From NCBI GenBank assembly GCA_008508345.1, contig QNGE01003053.1, positions 31,136 to 95,135 of the forward strand: a stretch of DNA of 64,000 nt, read 5' to 3'. This document shows, piece by piece, positions 13,001 to 28,000 of this stretch. This stretch comes from Paragonimus westermani (lineage: Eukaryota; Platyhelminthes; Trematoda; Plagiorchiida; Troglotrematidae). The notes under the pieces are model-generated. The model was not told the origin of the DNA. It saw only the letters and a program-made list of their open reading frames with translations, and did no database searches. Position numbers and translations under genes: made by a program. The stretch's first letter is position 1, and every line of letters begins with the position of its first letter.

Positions 13001-16000
13001 GGATGTTGTCCGACAGCTTGGGCTGTGAGGTTCTGTGACTGGCTGTGACTGCACAGTTCCACTCGAATTTCTTCCAAAGTATTGGCCGAAGTGAATGAGA
13101 AAAGTGTACGTTAATTACAGGTTTTTCGAGATGCTAATACTAATCTTCCATCCCGTACCACCCCAGAGTGGGAAACCAGCAGAGTTTAATTCAGCAATTT
13201 GAAAGACTCTTACAGATAATCAACTCCTACTATCCATCGACAACCAAATACCGTTCATATAATCCAGAGGACATAGCGTATAATGTGATAGTCTGTAGCC
13301 CCGCAGTAGCTGATCGTTAATTCGTTTTGCGGGTCGTGTTGTCTTCATGTGTGAGAGATAATGAGTGATATGAGTGCGCTGATAGAGCCTTTATCTCTGA
13401 CCACAACTGCGGAAAGTCCGAAAATTGTCACGCGTCTAACTGACAGACATCAGCCAGGCTCGCTGATTTGGGGCTCATAGGATAAATGAAATCTAAACAA
13501 AAAACTTCAAGGCCATCAAATATAAACGTACTTTTACTACCGCATGCCGCACTGACCAGTTGTTTCGTCCAAATTCCAGTAACACTTGATTAAACAGCCG
13601 CTCGAAGAACATCGTAAAATGTGTCCGAGGCGGAAGCCCAAACCAACAAGACAAACTTGCTCCCGCGAATCTAAATTCTCGGCACGCCGCTCACATGCGG
13701 ATCTAGCTATACCTAGCCCAGATTATTCCTAATTTGCATTGAGATACTCTCCAACTTCGCCGCGAAGCTCCAGATCCTACTGTAATTATATATTTGTCGA
13801 ACAAATCAATCAAAGGATTCTCCAGTAGACGTACATCAAAAATCTTAGGGCCCAACTCAACACAAGCTATTCAGAAAGGGGAATACATTTTCTTGCGATA
13901 TCGGAGTGGTGTATCGTGACACCCTTTTGCTGGAATATTGATTAAACGTGAGCAAATGGAGAGATTATTAACGATAAATCTGTACCAATTGTTTGCATCT
14001 AATGTCGGCATCCTGCCAAACATCCGGCCTCATTAAATAATTCGTCTTTTGTTGGACGTACGTTACGAAACGATCACTGACTGGTTGTCACTAATCTTCT
14101 TAATAGTGCACACTACATTATCGTGACTGTTATTTCAACACCATAGAACGGCATCAGACACAATCACATTTGCCTTCCGCTCTTTTTTTATAGTTCTTGG
14201 ATTTCTACAGGACGCAAATCTCTTGACTACTTCATGCGAAACAGACTGACCTCATGATCTATGTAGCAATCAACCTCCAACTGTTTTAATAATTTAGACG
14301 GTAAAAGCTTTGTGAGCAAGTGCACCAAAATTGGTTTCAACTCCAAGTAATTCTGGACTGATTTTCATTTGAAGACAGTAATTACCACGTCTGAATAGAG
14401 TGCCACTCGATCTTGCTGTTTATATTGGAAAGCAAAATCATGGGAAGATCCCCAGCATACCCTGGTCTCTGAAGTCGTTTGGCGACTATCCAAATCGAGA
14501 GGCCCAGTTTATTTGTTAACTTACTGTTTCATCGATTTGGCGAAAGATATTGTTGGTGGCATAGCGGAGCTGGACCTGACTTATTTTCATTGAGGATTCA
14601 AGTCGGAAACCAAATAGATTTCTGTCCTAGGCATATGTTACGGATTCAACGACGCGACGCCAGAATCACGTATTTCGTAGGCTACCAATCTGGGATAGGT
14701 GTGTCTCAGGACTGTCTTTTCAACTCACTGGTAATTTGCTGACCTAGCACATGCAATACGGGGTATAAGAGTGATGCGCGCTAACGACGGTACCTTGTGG
14801 CCTTGTAGTCAACATTTGTGCGACTAATTTCATCGGTATGCTGGGAACAAATTATGTTAAATAACCCTTCACACTAACGTGATACGCAGCTAGTGATAAA
14901 TGACAGAGAACTTCGGTGTGTGTGATTGGAACGTCTCACACAATTATTATAATTTTTCTGACTGCTCTTATTCCGAATGAAAGCACTGTACATGGTGTTA
15001 GATTTTTTGTGTGCTCATGAACAATACGTTTGCCTCAGGGTCTGCAATTGTCACATTTAGACGAAAGAGAGGAACTTTTACCGTTACACTGCGGCAGATC
15101 TTTAATTGCACATTATAGAGCAGTCTTAGAGTTTTGCTCTCGACCAACTCTCCATGACTGTAAAGAGATATGATTAATTTGAGAGCTACTCAGTAGCTAA
15201 TAGTAGTCTGATGCCGGCGGTTTGACCAGTTCTGTCGGGGATACCTGCAGGTAACTTTCGAATTAATTTACGGGTGATTTGAGGAAGTTTGTCAGGCGGT
15301 TACTAATACAAATAGTAAAATTTGGTTACTTTGCTTGCACATTGTTATCAGAATAAGAAATCTCAAAACTCGAGGCCTACATAAAGACAATATGATCAGC
15401 CACACAGAACAAATCTATTCACTTACAACATCTTGCGAAACTTCATATTACTTCGTAATTTTAATCACTTGTTTCCGGTTCTATTCCTACCAACCATTCA
15501 CAGAAAGAGCTGGGTTTCCTGATTCCTGATATCCTGGACCAACTACTGGTCGCCTACAAAGCACGTGATCTGCTGGACCTCGCAAGAGAGTTTGCTAACG
15601 GAAGGACGGGGAAAACAATTAACTACATATTGAGTGAACAAGGAAAATTGGTCCTCGGCATTCAGTGGTTTCAGGGCAATATGAGCGAATATCAGAAAGT
15701 TTTGAACGAATCTCTGATAACTCTCTGCCCAAATCTCCCTACAGAAGATGGAAGAAGACGATGCCGAGGTTTTACCGTAAGTGGAACCGTTTGTGCGTAA
15801 TGTTTCCAGTATATTTCATGCTCACTTGAGCTTATTCATTCTGCCCTATATATCAGCAAGCGGGATAATCTGTTTATCATAGCGACCCGACGGTGAAGTG
15901 AGGTAAATATTCGCCATCAGGCAAAACGTCTCAAACCGACATTTCGGGTGCACAAGGCTTGGTTTATCAAGCTCCTGTCAATGGATGAGTTACTGTCTTC

Positions 16001-19000
16001 CAGACCGACCCAGAGCTCTCCACCCACACTGCTCGGTCGCATCTGTCCACTTTGGGAATCAACCTTCTTAACCCAAACCTGTGTTGTGAGAAGATGAATA
16101 CTATGGTTCACATCCCCTTGTGTGCTAATGGGTAGAAACCGTTAAATGTAAGTACTGTTATGATTGGGTGTCATGCGGCAAAACTGGAATTCCACCCGTT
16201 TTTCTCAAGTTGACGTCACTTAGCTCGTCAAAAACAGGCGGGGTGGTTTCTTTTTCACACCCATGGATCACAAAAACACGTCGATAAACAAACTGAGACG
16301 GTCAACTAATGTTGTAATCAGTGGTTTGTTAAGAATAATCTTGGTCTTTCTATCGAAACAAAATGTGTATGGGTGGCCTTAATTCACTTAAATATGAAAT
16401 CATATCTTCCCTGATTTTGGTTTTAGAAATCCTGACCAAACGTGACCACTTGGGCCTCCATAACAACTCCTCCCATTTCTTGAAAAACCTCCGACGTTGC
16501 AACAGTTCTTCAAACTCGCACGACACTCATCGGAATGATTTTATTCCGAATTGCCAAAACTTGAATGCGTACTTCAGTGCGCACTTTTTTATGGTTTCAA
16601 TACTAGTAATGCTGGTTATCCTGTACATCACTCGTTTATATCATATTCGCTGAAATTTTAAACTTCCAAGTAGTAAGGACAATACCCGGTCACGAAGTAA
16701 AATATGTCAGAAATGTGCCAAATGTCCATACATAATACTTTATGGAAAGCACTGTCTACCAAAATGAACAATTTCCATGTACCCTTGTGATAGTTCAATA
16801 TATATTACATTAGTTCGTGTAACATATTAGATATTATTATCACTGGATTCCTAAGAAAGTTATCTGTTCCTTCTAGTGTAATGAAACAGTTCACACAGTA
16901 TCTCATATTTTCAGCCTTCTCAGTTTAATCCTAGCTGGCATTTCATACTCGCAATAGATCAACCACCGAATGGTTTCGTTTCTATGAGTGAAATTTTCCC
17001 CCCAAACTTTGAATCAAATTTTTGGCTTGTCTCTTGCACTGCTTTTATTTATAGACCGGACGTTTCTTATTGATAAAATCCTCTTTAAAAAAGAGCGCAT
17101 GAGATACTTCGGACAAGTTTCTCCATCGTTTGACTTCGAATAATAGATCGCGGTTTAACTTTATGGTAAACAGTATATCGTCATCCTTTTCTTAGTCTGT
17201 TACTAACTGTTCTGGCTACTTTTAATCCCATAATGTTGGCTTTTCGTACACCTTCAACGTTCACATGCAAATCCCTGTTTTTGTAATCCCCTATGCTATG
17301 TACTTGAGTTGCTGGCCAGATGTTCGCTTGTTTGAGAGGATGGTGAGGAAACCGCCGGCAATAGTGGGTACATGATCATCCAACACCTAAACAGAATTGA
17401 ACAAAGCTCAACAGCAATTTTATCAACGTTCCTATAACTTACTTCTCTGCCACGGGTAGATTGAAAATAAGTTGGTATTTTAGAACGTCCCGCAAACGAG
17501 ACTTCAGCCGTTAACTCTTAAATATGCCTATTATTTTTCTGTAAATTTAGGCATGAAATATAGTTGAGGTGCCTCGTAAATTTGGAAGAGTTACCCAAAC
17601 ATTTAACTTAGTTCTTCCACTTAGGTGAAACTCGATGCGTTGTTGTGCTATTGGTTCAGTGATTTCGAATTATCCATCTGGATGTCCTACCAAAATATGC
17701 GGTTAGTATAAATATCACATGTGTACGCCGGCAGATTCAAAACGATAGTGCTCTTTTGGCGCATTTCTTGAAACAGCTTCAAGACTTACAGGTTGCTTAG
17801 TTTCAGACATCGGGTGTATGTAACACACTACAGTCCCTATGCAAACTTGTCAGAACACATTCATACGCTTATCGTATAGAACGGAATAAATTACCGTATT
17901 AGACTTTTTCAATATATCGTTTTGTAGGAGGACACAAACAGTTATAGGTAAACACTCACCAAGTGACATTTAACTTACATGCGATGTTAGTGGTGAGCAT
18001 AATTTATTCAACGATGTACCAACATGATGTTCTGAGTATACACGAAGAGAAATATCCCTAAGAAATCGTATGTGAGGGGCACGTACAAGCAAGTGCTTTG
18101 CCGGACGCAAATTTGAGTGGTTATAATATGTGATACAATGACAGGTATACCTTTCGCCTCCAAGGCACAAAACTTAACTCAAAAATCTCAACACCGATCT
18201 CTGGCTCTCTTGCTGTGATAACGAGGCTCTCGATCAGAAAGACCATCAGCCCCCTCAGAGATCATTCCATTTAACATTTTGTCCCAATGTAGGACAGACG
18301 CATTTTATAAGTCGTCAAATCTTATTGGTTTGAAACACCACAACCAGGGACTTTGTAACTTTGAGCGAAGCTATATACGAACGTGCAGGTACCGTTGGTA
18401 GGCTGCTATAAGTTTGGTTAAGAAACTTGTCGTTTCAGTAATTAAGTTGAATTCTATTCAAGTTTGTCTTTTCCTCCCACAGAATCAACTCAATCTATAT
18501 AATGTGAACTTCAATACCGGTCAACTTCTCACAGAACCCAGCAAAGCTCTGTCTGATATAGCTGTTGTGTTTGGAACGAATATGACTCAACTCGCTGAGA
18601 AATTCATCAATTTAGACGGTAAGGTTCGGAAGCAGGCTGATACAGTTCTTGCGCAGGTGAGGCTATGCGTTCGCTAACCTTATCTTTTATTCATGACTAA
18701 CCACAGTATGGACGTTCCATGTGTTGAGTTGTACTCACAAGATTATCCACATATCAACGTGCTCAAATGGTTAAGAGAAATCACTTTGGTGGCTGATTTG
18801 AGGATGGCAATTGTGCGAAGTCATCCACATATAGCACACTTACGACTGTTACTCTGTGCTACGTAGCTTTTTCCGGTAATATCTATTCAGATCACAGACC
18901 CCAATGGACCTCAGTTTCGAATAATTCAACTACCATCAAGGTCAATCGTAGGGCCCAGAATTTAACACATCTCCTGTTGTTTGCATCGCAAAGTATCCAG

Positions 19001-22000
19001 AACTCGGCAACTAACGAAATGTTGTGAGAAGCCGGCATTAAAATGAAAATGTCCCTTGGTATGAGAGAATTCTGAACACAAAGCTGTACTCAAAAACCGC
19101 GTAAGCAAGTAAATACTGATAACAAGTAGGTTGCTGAATTGACGTCATTAGCCACCTGTTACCATCGACTGAATTCTTGAAAAGTTTACAAGCAGATTCC
19201 TATCCCATATGAAGCTCAGTCGGACCTAAGAATAAATAGTGCGGCTGGCAGGCCGGTCGAGTAACCTCCACGGAAGTGATAGATTGCTGTCTTTTCCTGG
19301 ATAGGTAACATCACTAGATCGCACACAGAGGAATCGCATCGATTACGCTTGAATAAATGCCAGAATGACAGTCCATAAATTGGTCCAGTGAAATATACTG
19401 TACATATCACTGGGATTGCAGGAGGGCGTGCGCGTTGCTCCTCTGTGCTGCTGTGTTCTTATTTCTTAAACTGAACAACGAAGGTAAGTGGACTGTCTGG
19501 AAACTCAACGGGTCACTTGGGGTGTCTGGATATCTTATTTAAAAGCAATCGGCCCAGCGTCTCGGCATATGTTGGGCTGATCGGATGCGACAATATGAGA
19601 TCGGCCATGCAACACGTCGGCTTTGGTTGCCGGGACTAGATGCCTTTCAAAGAACATACGACTAAAAAATCGCAGTTAATTCATTTTGATGATGAAAGAG
19701 AGTGGTTGAACACCACCTCAACTTTCAAAAACCGTGCATTATTAATCTATTTTTCACACCTTCTTAAACGCAACCGAGCAGACTGTCTAGGCCAAAGTTG
19801 GAATGTGAACGTCTTCCTGGAACCTTACGGCGATGTGATTGATACATCGGACACAACCACTTTAGACGCATTATTGTTCTAAACTGAGCTGTCATTCGTT
19901 TCGTAACATGCCACCTTTCACCCAGTTTGTTTGTATCGTCTCATACCTCAGGTACGAGGCCAGCTTGATCTACAAAAGCAATTCCAGCCGTTGCTGAGCA
20001 TTTGGGATAACTTGAGTGGGAACGTGCTGCAACCGGTCGTCGGCCAACTGGATAAACTGCAACCAACGGTTGACTCTGCTACTAAGACCGTGGCAAACGT
20101 GATGCCAATTGTTGGCTACGTTCTGTGCGTTATCTACACGCTATTTTTTGTCGTGATAATTGTCTTTTTGGTCCTGATTGTGCTGGAAGCCAAGAAGCGG
20201 GATTTGCTTGGTTAGTCACTGCTATGATAGTACAAATATGCCTGTATATATATATATGCATATGTCTATAAAAGCTCCTTATACGTCGCATCCATTAAAC
20301 GATACGCTTATCAAAATATCCCCACTTTTCGCTCGCAGTTAACCGCAGTAATCTGTCTTCCGTAAGTGTAATGTGACAGCTTAAAAAAGAGCACACTTTA
20401 CGAGGTTCACCATTTCCTCTGTGGCACGTGCATAGGTTCACTGTGTTTAAACCGTTACAGTACGTGTCACGTGGAACATGGCTCCTCAGTTTACATGAAG
20501 TTACCTTATCCAGTTGAATGACTTGACGTTGATACGTTACTGCTCAGCGCATAGTAAGTGGCTATGACACTTGGATTGGGGAAATGATATCTTATGACGA
20601 CCAGACTTATACAGTGCTCTAAGGTAGTCGAGAACAACAGGCGGACACACTTAGAATGTACTGCTCACTCAGATGTGAAGAAAACCCGATCTGCTTTTAC
20701 TGAAATAAAGGTATCAGTCCACAGCTTACTGTCTTTGTGTTCTCAAAAATGTCCGTTGGTAGATCAATCCTAGTCACAAGGACAGTATGTTACATCTTTA
20801 CCCTAGCGAAATAGCCAGTTGTACCGAGCTTTTATCTTACAACCATCCTGTCAGGCTTGACCAAATAAATACTAACACCAACTCAGAGGCTAACTGGTTT
20901 GTATAGATAGCAGAAAATTAATTTGACTGCATTCGTGGGGTATCAGCTTACTTGCATGAGATTTCAACGGTGATATCCATTCCGTCGATGTAACTGACCA
21001 ACGGTAGATTCTTTAAAACAGATTTCTTAAGGTAACTAAGTCAGCAACTTGCTAGCGAGCATGACACCAAGAGGATCTCGAGGGGTAGGTTCTTTCGCTG
21101 TAAGCAACAACCCTGAAGTTTTAATAAGCAAGTTACTTCTACAACTCACATCCACTGAAACCATGGCTCAGCACGTGCGAAACTGTCTTGAATTTTGATA
21201 AACAGATTGGGAATAACACAACGTTTCGAGCAAGTTGTAATACTCTACGTTTCAACCACCTCGGGTGGCCTTCCTCAAGAGTGTTGCAATCGAATTCCCA
21301 ATCTGTTTATCAATAACATGTTAACCACGACGCCCAAACTATTCAACTTCATTCGTACTACATTCGGTGCGGATATCATGCCTTGAATTTTATCTACTCA
21401 GATGTAGCCAGGGAGTTTCGTTTAGAAAACTTTGAACATATTGTTACGCTGTGGATGAATGATCGCAATACTCGTGAGTAACACTGAAATGTCTCGAGTA
21501 TGGTGAACGAAACCTAGACCACCTGCTCTGACTGTGGATTAGTCGAAGTCATGAGAATATGTTGCAGCCCTACTCAAAGCCACGTAAGTCAATGGTTGAA
21601 TCTCTCAGCCCTATCTCTTAACTTTGTTTCATTCTCTTGTTTGAGGGTGGATTAGTTATTGGAGGCAAAGGGCAGTAACTGTCTTCTAATGAGAAGATCA
21701 GACGAACTGATAACCACTCAAGCGACAGCGGCTGATCGCTGAGCTTTGGTGATCCTGTGGTGTTTAATGTGAAGTCACTGTGTCATCGGTCAGCACTGTT
21801 AATTTAAGAAGGCGTGACGGTTGTGTGGGTACCGGTCGCTGTAATAATATACACTCTACTGAATAACACCAGCCAGAGGAAAAATCTGGTCTAGTGCCTT
21901 CTTCTCAAGGAGGCTGGATAAGAACCAATCTAAACGCGAAATTAGTGGTCACCTGCGAATGGTGTTCTATTCAAAGTTTTCCAGTGTCAAACTTACATAT

Positions 22001-25000
22001 ATAAACACTGACCTGGATTGATGAAAGTAGGGCGTGTTTTGGAAATGATCTTTCTTTATAACACCTTTGATGTGGCCTCCGATCCCAGTCGCAACTACGG
22101 CGTGTACATAATACCTTCATATGTACAACATTTTACCCTGGCTAGCTTACGTAAGACTTATTAGAAAGGTGTTTGTTAACATAAACAATTTTCACTAAAA
22201 GAATAGATGACCGAATACTGTTTGCTTCATCCCGTCATGTTCTTAGAGAGGTTGGGAACGGTGACGGAGCAGATGCTTTATATCCTGCACGACTTAATGG
22301 TTATTAAATAAGCTGTTACCGGGAACAATACGTCCCCTGCATTACTAAACTGGATCCTCCATCAAGCTGTTAATTTTATGATCAGTAATGTTTGTTCTAT
22401 TCCTGGCTGAGATATCTTGAGTCGCTTGGCTATACTGTAATCCATGACAAATGAGCTACTAGCAAATTTGGCGTTGTTGACCGTCAGTTCCATTATCCGG
22501 TGTTTGCTCCGATGTCTCTGGCAATATTGTGCCACTCTGCTGACTGATTCACTTCGCAATATTACTAATAAGAAACATTAATGTTCACCCATCTCGGGTG
22601 GGATAAAGTGAAAAGAATCGCTTGACTGGCATGCATCTTGCTGCTACAGTCGCTTTTGTGGATCATCTAGTGAATTCACTATGAAACAGAATGACAGATG
22701 GATGACAGAATCTAAATGTAAAAGTTCCGAGCTCCTGGTGGGACTTCGATGTTCAGCCGGTACAGTGTTTATCACGTTTGGGCAAGCTATTTCCATCGCT
22801 GATTCAGAACCACCTGGAGCCCTGATTTCTCAAAACTGCGTTCCATACTAAACATAAGATCTGCTAAACTGCCCTTTAGTAATAACATGAATGTAATGAT
22901 TCCACTCAGATACAACGTTGCTCTTAAGTGTTTGGGTTTTAACGTATATTTCTTGTCACATTGTGACTACATTGTGAGCATTTCACTCCATGTGGAGTTT
23001 TGCCGGCCGCGTAAAATTAGCAACGGGACAAGCACAAGCCGACCGCATACTAGGTTGGTAGGTTTGCCACCCAAGCTCACACCACGAGGACCTGGTAATC
23101 CACAGCAAGCACCCAGTGTAGAGCGGACTAATGACAAACACTGGGCCTGGGTTTCTTCGATTACTCCCAATAGCAGGTGACACCTCCTTTAAAAGTGACT
23201 TGAACCCAGTGTCAATTTACACAGAGTATTCCTTGAAACAGAACGACGTGACTATGAAGCCCTACGTACATTAGAATTTCTGCGACAGATCTGTATCCTC
23301 ACAGTATGATTCAAAGACAGAGCGGCTAAATTCGTCATACACGCCTCTCAGGTTACCCCGGCTTGATTAGTTAATCCCGTGAACTATTCTGATTCCACTA
23401 CACCGCCGGGTCCTTCACCTGGCCGAGTTAAAACTCCATGGTTGATCCATACACTGTTACACGACACTCTAATACCCAACTGAGCAAAGCACTTTAAGGA
23501 TCTTCGGATGCTGGCTGTGGAGATTTCCGTAGTTTATCACAGACGCATTCAACCGGGCAAATGTTGAATTGTCAACATCTGTGAGGTCTAACGTTTATGC
23601 GAACTACTTACAAAGTGGTGCGTCACCTAGCGCTCTTGCTAATACCATGCTATCTGTGACCTAGGTGAATTGTCTACTGCGAGTGAGTCTTTTCTTAACA
23701 TTTTTAGGATCTGAACCTTCTTTAGGACGTTTCTAATTGTCCACCACATATTGAACAGCGCACACAACCGAAAAATAAGCAGCCTTATTGACGTGAAGTT
23801 CTGCTGTACTATCGCAGCTAGAGTGCTATCAAACACAGGATGTAGATCGGTAGCAAAGATTTCGTTGTTCAGCATATGAATGAAGTTTATCGGCGACTCA
23901 TATACAGAAAGCTTGTCAGGACGCTTTTCGTGAGCATAAGGCTGCGACTGAACACAAAGGGAAAATAGCCCACTTCTCACCTTTGTGTAAGGCCTAATAT
24001 CGTCCGTTACAGATGAAAATACTTACCTCCTGGTCCAAGTTCTTCGAAATTTACTAGAAATATACTTGGACCATGAGTGAACTTACTTGTGGTCTCATTC
24101 GCACACTCTCATCAAAAATCGACCAGTTAATTCTTTACTTTATGATGCTTTATCTAACACTGGTTCAACTTCTGCGATTATGTGGCTTTTTGACAATAGT
24201 CAACTGTGGTTTGAACTGACGTTGTGATCCAACTCTACTTGAGTAATGACGGGTTATTTTGCTACAAACACAACTGAAATCATCATAACAAAAATTTAAA
24301 CCCGACATACTCCTCTCTTTAGAGGTATAATTATTCAACGTAAACTTCTAGTACCATGGTAGCGTTTTCTTGAAACCGCCAGATTATTTGGTTTGAATAA
24401 CCTTTCAACCAAAAAAATATGGCATTTCTTAACGGTCACCGTGATATCCAACATCAGGATATTACATTCCTTAAGGTAGAGCATTTCTGATGGTCAATGT
24501 GGTTCGACATACTGGAATGGTGAGTGTGTATGTAAGATGCAATTCTCGTTATTGTGCGCAGGGTTCAAGTGCCTTACTAACTGAACAATATTCTCAGTCA
24601 GGTTCATTTCAAAACTGGCTTGACCTCTTTTTCATCCATGAATTGCTCGATCTACGGTTATTTTTTAGACACTCTAATTATGTTCATGATGAAAGTTTTG
24701 ATACTGAATTGGAATCTTCTTCTAAACATTAGGAAACATTGTCAGGTATCGGGGATTTGCAGAAGCATGGGAAGAATCGACACTTGCATATCCACTACAG
24801 TAGGCCATGAAGACCAGTCAGCCGCGACCGTACGAGGCTTGATTGCTTTTACTAGTCCTCTGTCCAAATGTCATGATCTGTGAATTGAGTACAACCCAAA
24901 ATCACTTGTTTCGGCTTGAGGTAATTTTGCGCTGCTTTGTTAGATATGAGAGGAGAAAACGCACTTATAACTGTAGGTTACACTAACATCCCGGGTGATC

Positions 25001-28000
25001 GGTCATAGTTTATTAATTATTAATAACCAGCTAAACAAAGAGTTGTCCAATACTGAGTGGTAGAGCGATTACCAGAAACGTCTACGCCATGCACAATACT
25101 ATCGTGATGGTTATCCCTTGGATTTTACTCATAAATATGTTCACGGCTTTCATGTCCTTCTGTCCATAACAGACTCCGATTCGATCAATGACCCCAAAGG
25201 CACACCTAGGAAGTCCAAAAACCTAATTCTTCTGGGGCAATGTTTGCCCCTGTTCGCGATCGTCATCGTTCCGATCTTGGTCGTCCTGGGCGCCATCCTA
25301 ATCAGCGTCGTGGGTGTGTTGAACAACGAAGGCTGCCGATATGTTGAACGTGATACGAGTATTCGCATCACAGACGCAGCACTGAACCTATACTTGAAGT
25401 ATACTTGGCCGAAGCTCATCGCGGAGCAGAGTATCGACCCAGAAGTCATTAGTTTGCTGGAACTTCCGGTGCCCCAGAATGTTTACAGCGGATTGCGTTT
25501 TACTTGCCAAAAATCAACGAATAGCTCCGCTCCACCAGGACTGTTACCGTCTGTGGGTTTGAATAATGTAGTGAATGTGTCGGCAGTTGTCCACCAACCA
25601 GAGGTGCAAAGGATCATCAACGACAGTGAGAAGTAAGTGTTGTAGTCTTAATGCTTTTTGGAAGACGGCATTTAAATGAATGGTTGAAAATGATTTGTAT
25701 TGAAACTAACACCCGTATAATTGCCTTTTAGTGAGTCGGTGTTTATCAGACCATCGTGTAGTGTCACTTGTACAAAAGTTGCTGATGTAACAGATTAACT
25801 CAGATTGACGGTCACACAAAACTGACGTGCTGTTCTACATTCTCACGGGCTTTTCTGTTAGCCTGTTACAAAACAGTCACCAGAACTGAGATTGGATTAT
25901 ATCAGAGCTAAGCAGTCGTGCACGCTACCTGCTGCTACCAGCGAGTTATTTCAATATGTTCTCGTGAGGCAAGTATTTTGTCCACTATGCCATGTGAATG
26001 TGTTAGGTTTTGTTAAATGTAGACAAATTTTCAGTTTGCGTCAATTAAATTCCTTCCCGCTCATCGGATTAACTAAACTTACCACACCCAACCTACATTA
26101 CTTAGTTAACATTCATAGAACATTCATGTTCTACATATTGTCAGCGCGGCCACTCAGTGTAAAGTTGATTAAAAAATCCTTCACAACCAGTTTTCCCATG
26201 TCTTTAGATGATTGGTTATACAGACCTTGATGTGCTTTCGAAGTTTCTTACATATCACTGATGCGTAATTTGGCAAATGTGAATGTTTGGAGGATGCCCA
26301 ATTAGAACTCGTGTTTCGGCTAGGCTTGTAGCATCGGCTTAATCAACTACTCAAGCATTTGCGAGTAGTTTTCCGATATCATTACAAATGTACACAGGTT
26401 TATGAAAGCCCATCACAGTCTGTCTAATATGACTGTGGCACTGACTGATTTGATAATTCCAATTCCTCATTAATTATCAAACGAGCCAGAGCAGAGCTTC
26501 CTGATGTTGATTCAATTTTGCTGAATTCGTACGTTATTTTTGGCTGATCACTAAACCACTGCACTGGACAATGTCGCGAATCGTTTAAAGTCACTTCTGT
26601 GTTTTATGCAGTTCGTTCCAAAGTAACATAGAACAGCCGGAACTGTTGCTTACAGTTTCTTTTATTCTTTGCATGTTACTTATTACATGTTCCACTCGGA
26701 AATTTTTGAGTCCGATTGTCAACTTGAAATCGTTCTGACATTAGCAGATCGCATCTTTCAACAGTAAGCAGACAGGTTGTTTAGCCTGACGGGAACGGTT
26801 GAAAGTTCGGTTGGCGTCCTCATTCGTGTAACTGAATCTCGCGTGTCATAGTAGGGTACCACTGGTCAACTCGGCTCGCGCCTAACTAATTTAATCGCTA
26901 CAACAGAACGTTCATGTCGAGGGCGTTAGCCTCTACGATCTGTTTACCAGGTTGATACTGAGCTATCTTATACTAGTATGCTTTACGTTTAGCTTAATTC
27001 GAAATCTGGAGCAAACATTACGATTACTGATTTCCTATTGAAAGCTTGTTGATTTGGGAGATTGCAGTTGGTTTTAAAGAATACCTCGACGTGTGGTATT
27101 AAAGAATACCTCGACGTGTGTGGTGAAAATATACTCCCGTTTCGGTTCACAGGACCCTGATTGACGAAATATTGAAGCTGAACTTCTCAGACGTTCTTTC
27201 ATCTAATTTGGCTGAATTTCTACGATCAGTCGAAAACATTACGAACAATCTAAAGTATGCCAACTATTCGGTAAGTCTGTCCAATCAAAAGTTGTTTCAT
27301 CTAATTTTTGTCGTTTATAACCAGAACCAAGTTTTACGGATGGCAGGTAGCAATTAACTGACGTACACCACGTGATAGCCATTGTCCGGGTCCATGCTCC
27401 GCTGAGAAAATGGGCATTGCTAGACGGAGGAAGAGTATGCCCTGTGTACGCACACACGCTGAGTGTAACCAAATCGCCAGGTTGTGACAAGGTCACGTTT
27501 TCAGACATATGAGACGCAAAAGTGCACACACCGTTTTGGACGTACCTTGGAGGAATACACCGAACCCGTGACGATAATAGGGAGGGGCCGGTGAGGTCGA
27601 GTCAAAGTGAAATCTAGTATCATGACACAATTATCTCAATATAGAAGGAATTTTTTGAAAAAGTGGCTGTCAAACAGCCCGATAGCTGTCAGACTGGTCT
27701 TCGTCCCATCCCATTAGTCTTATTCGCCCAAATTTTCTCACATCTTTGCTCACTCAATGTTAACACTTGCTCTGCTTTGACGCACTGTAGTAGACCACCT
27801 ATGGCAACCAGGAATAATATGTCTTTTGCGCGCAGACAGTGATATTCACTCTCTTCGCTGGTACAGCGTTTCTAGCAAGCAAATTCATGGACTGTCGCTC
27901 AGTTAATCACCGGCAAAATTAATGAATGAAACCGAAGATTTTGTTAATTTCGATACATTTTTGGATAGTTGTTGTCAGTTTCATTAATTAACCATTCATC

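Noticed and set aside
12661..13077. 138-codon minus-strand open frame
   Set aside because: No motif, no splice sites and mixed low-information composition; lies inside intron 2 of a supported gene.
25150..25449. 99-codon minus-strand frame opposite exon 6
   Set aside because: Shadow of the coding exon; the + strand frame has splice sites and membrane segment.
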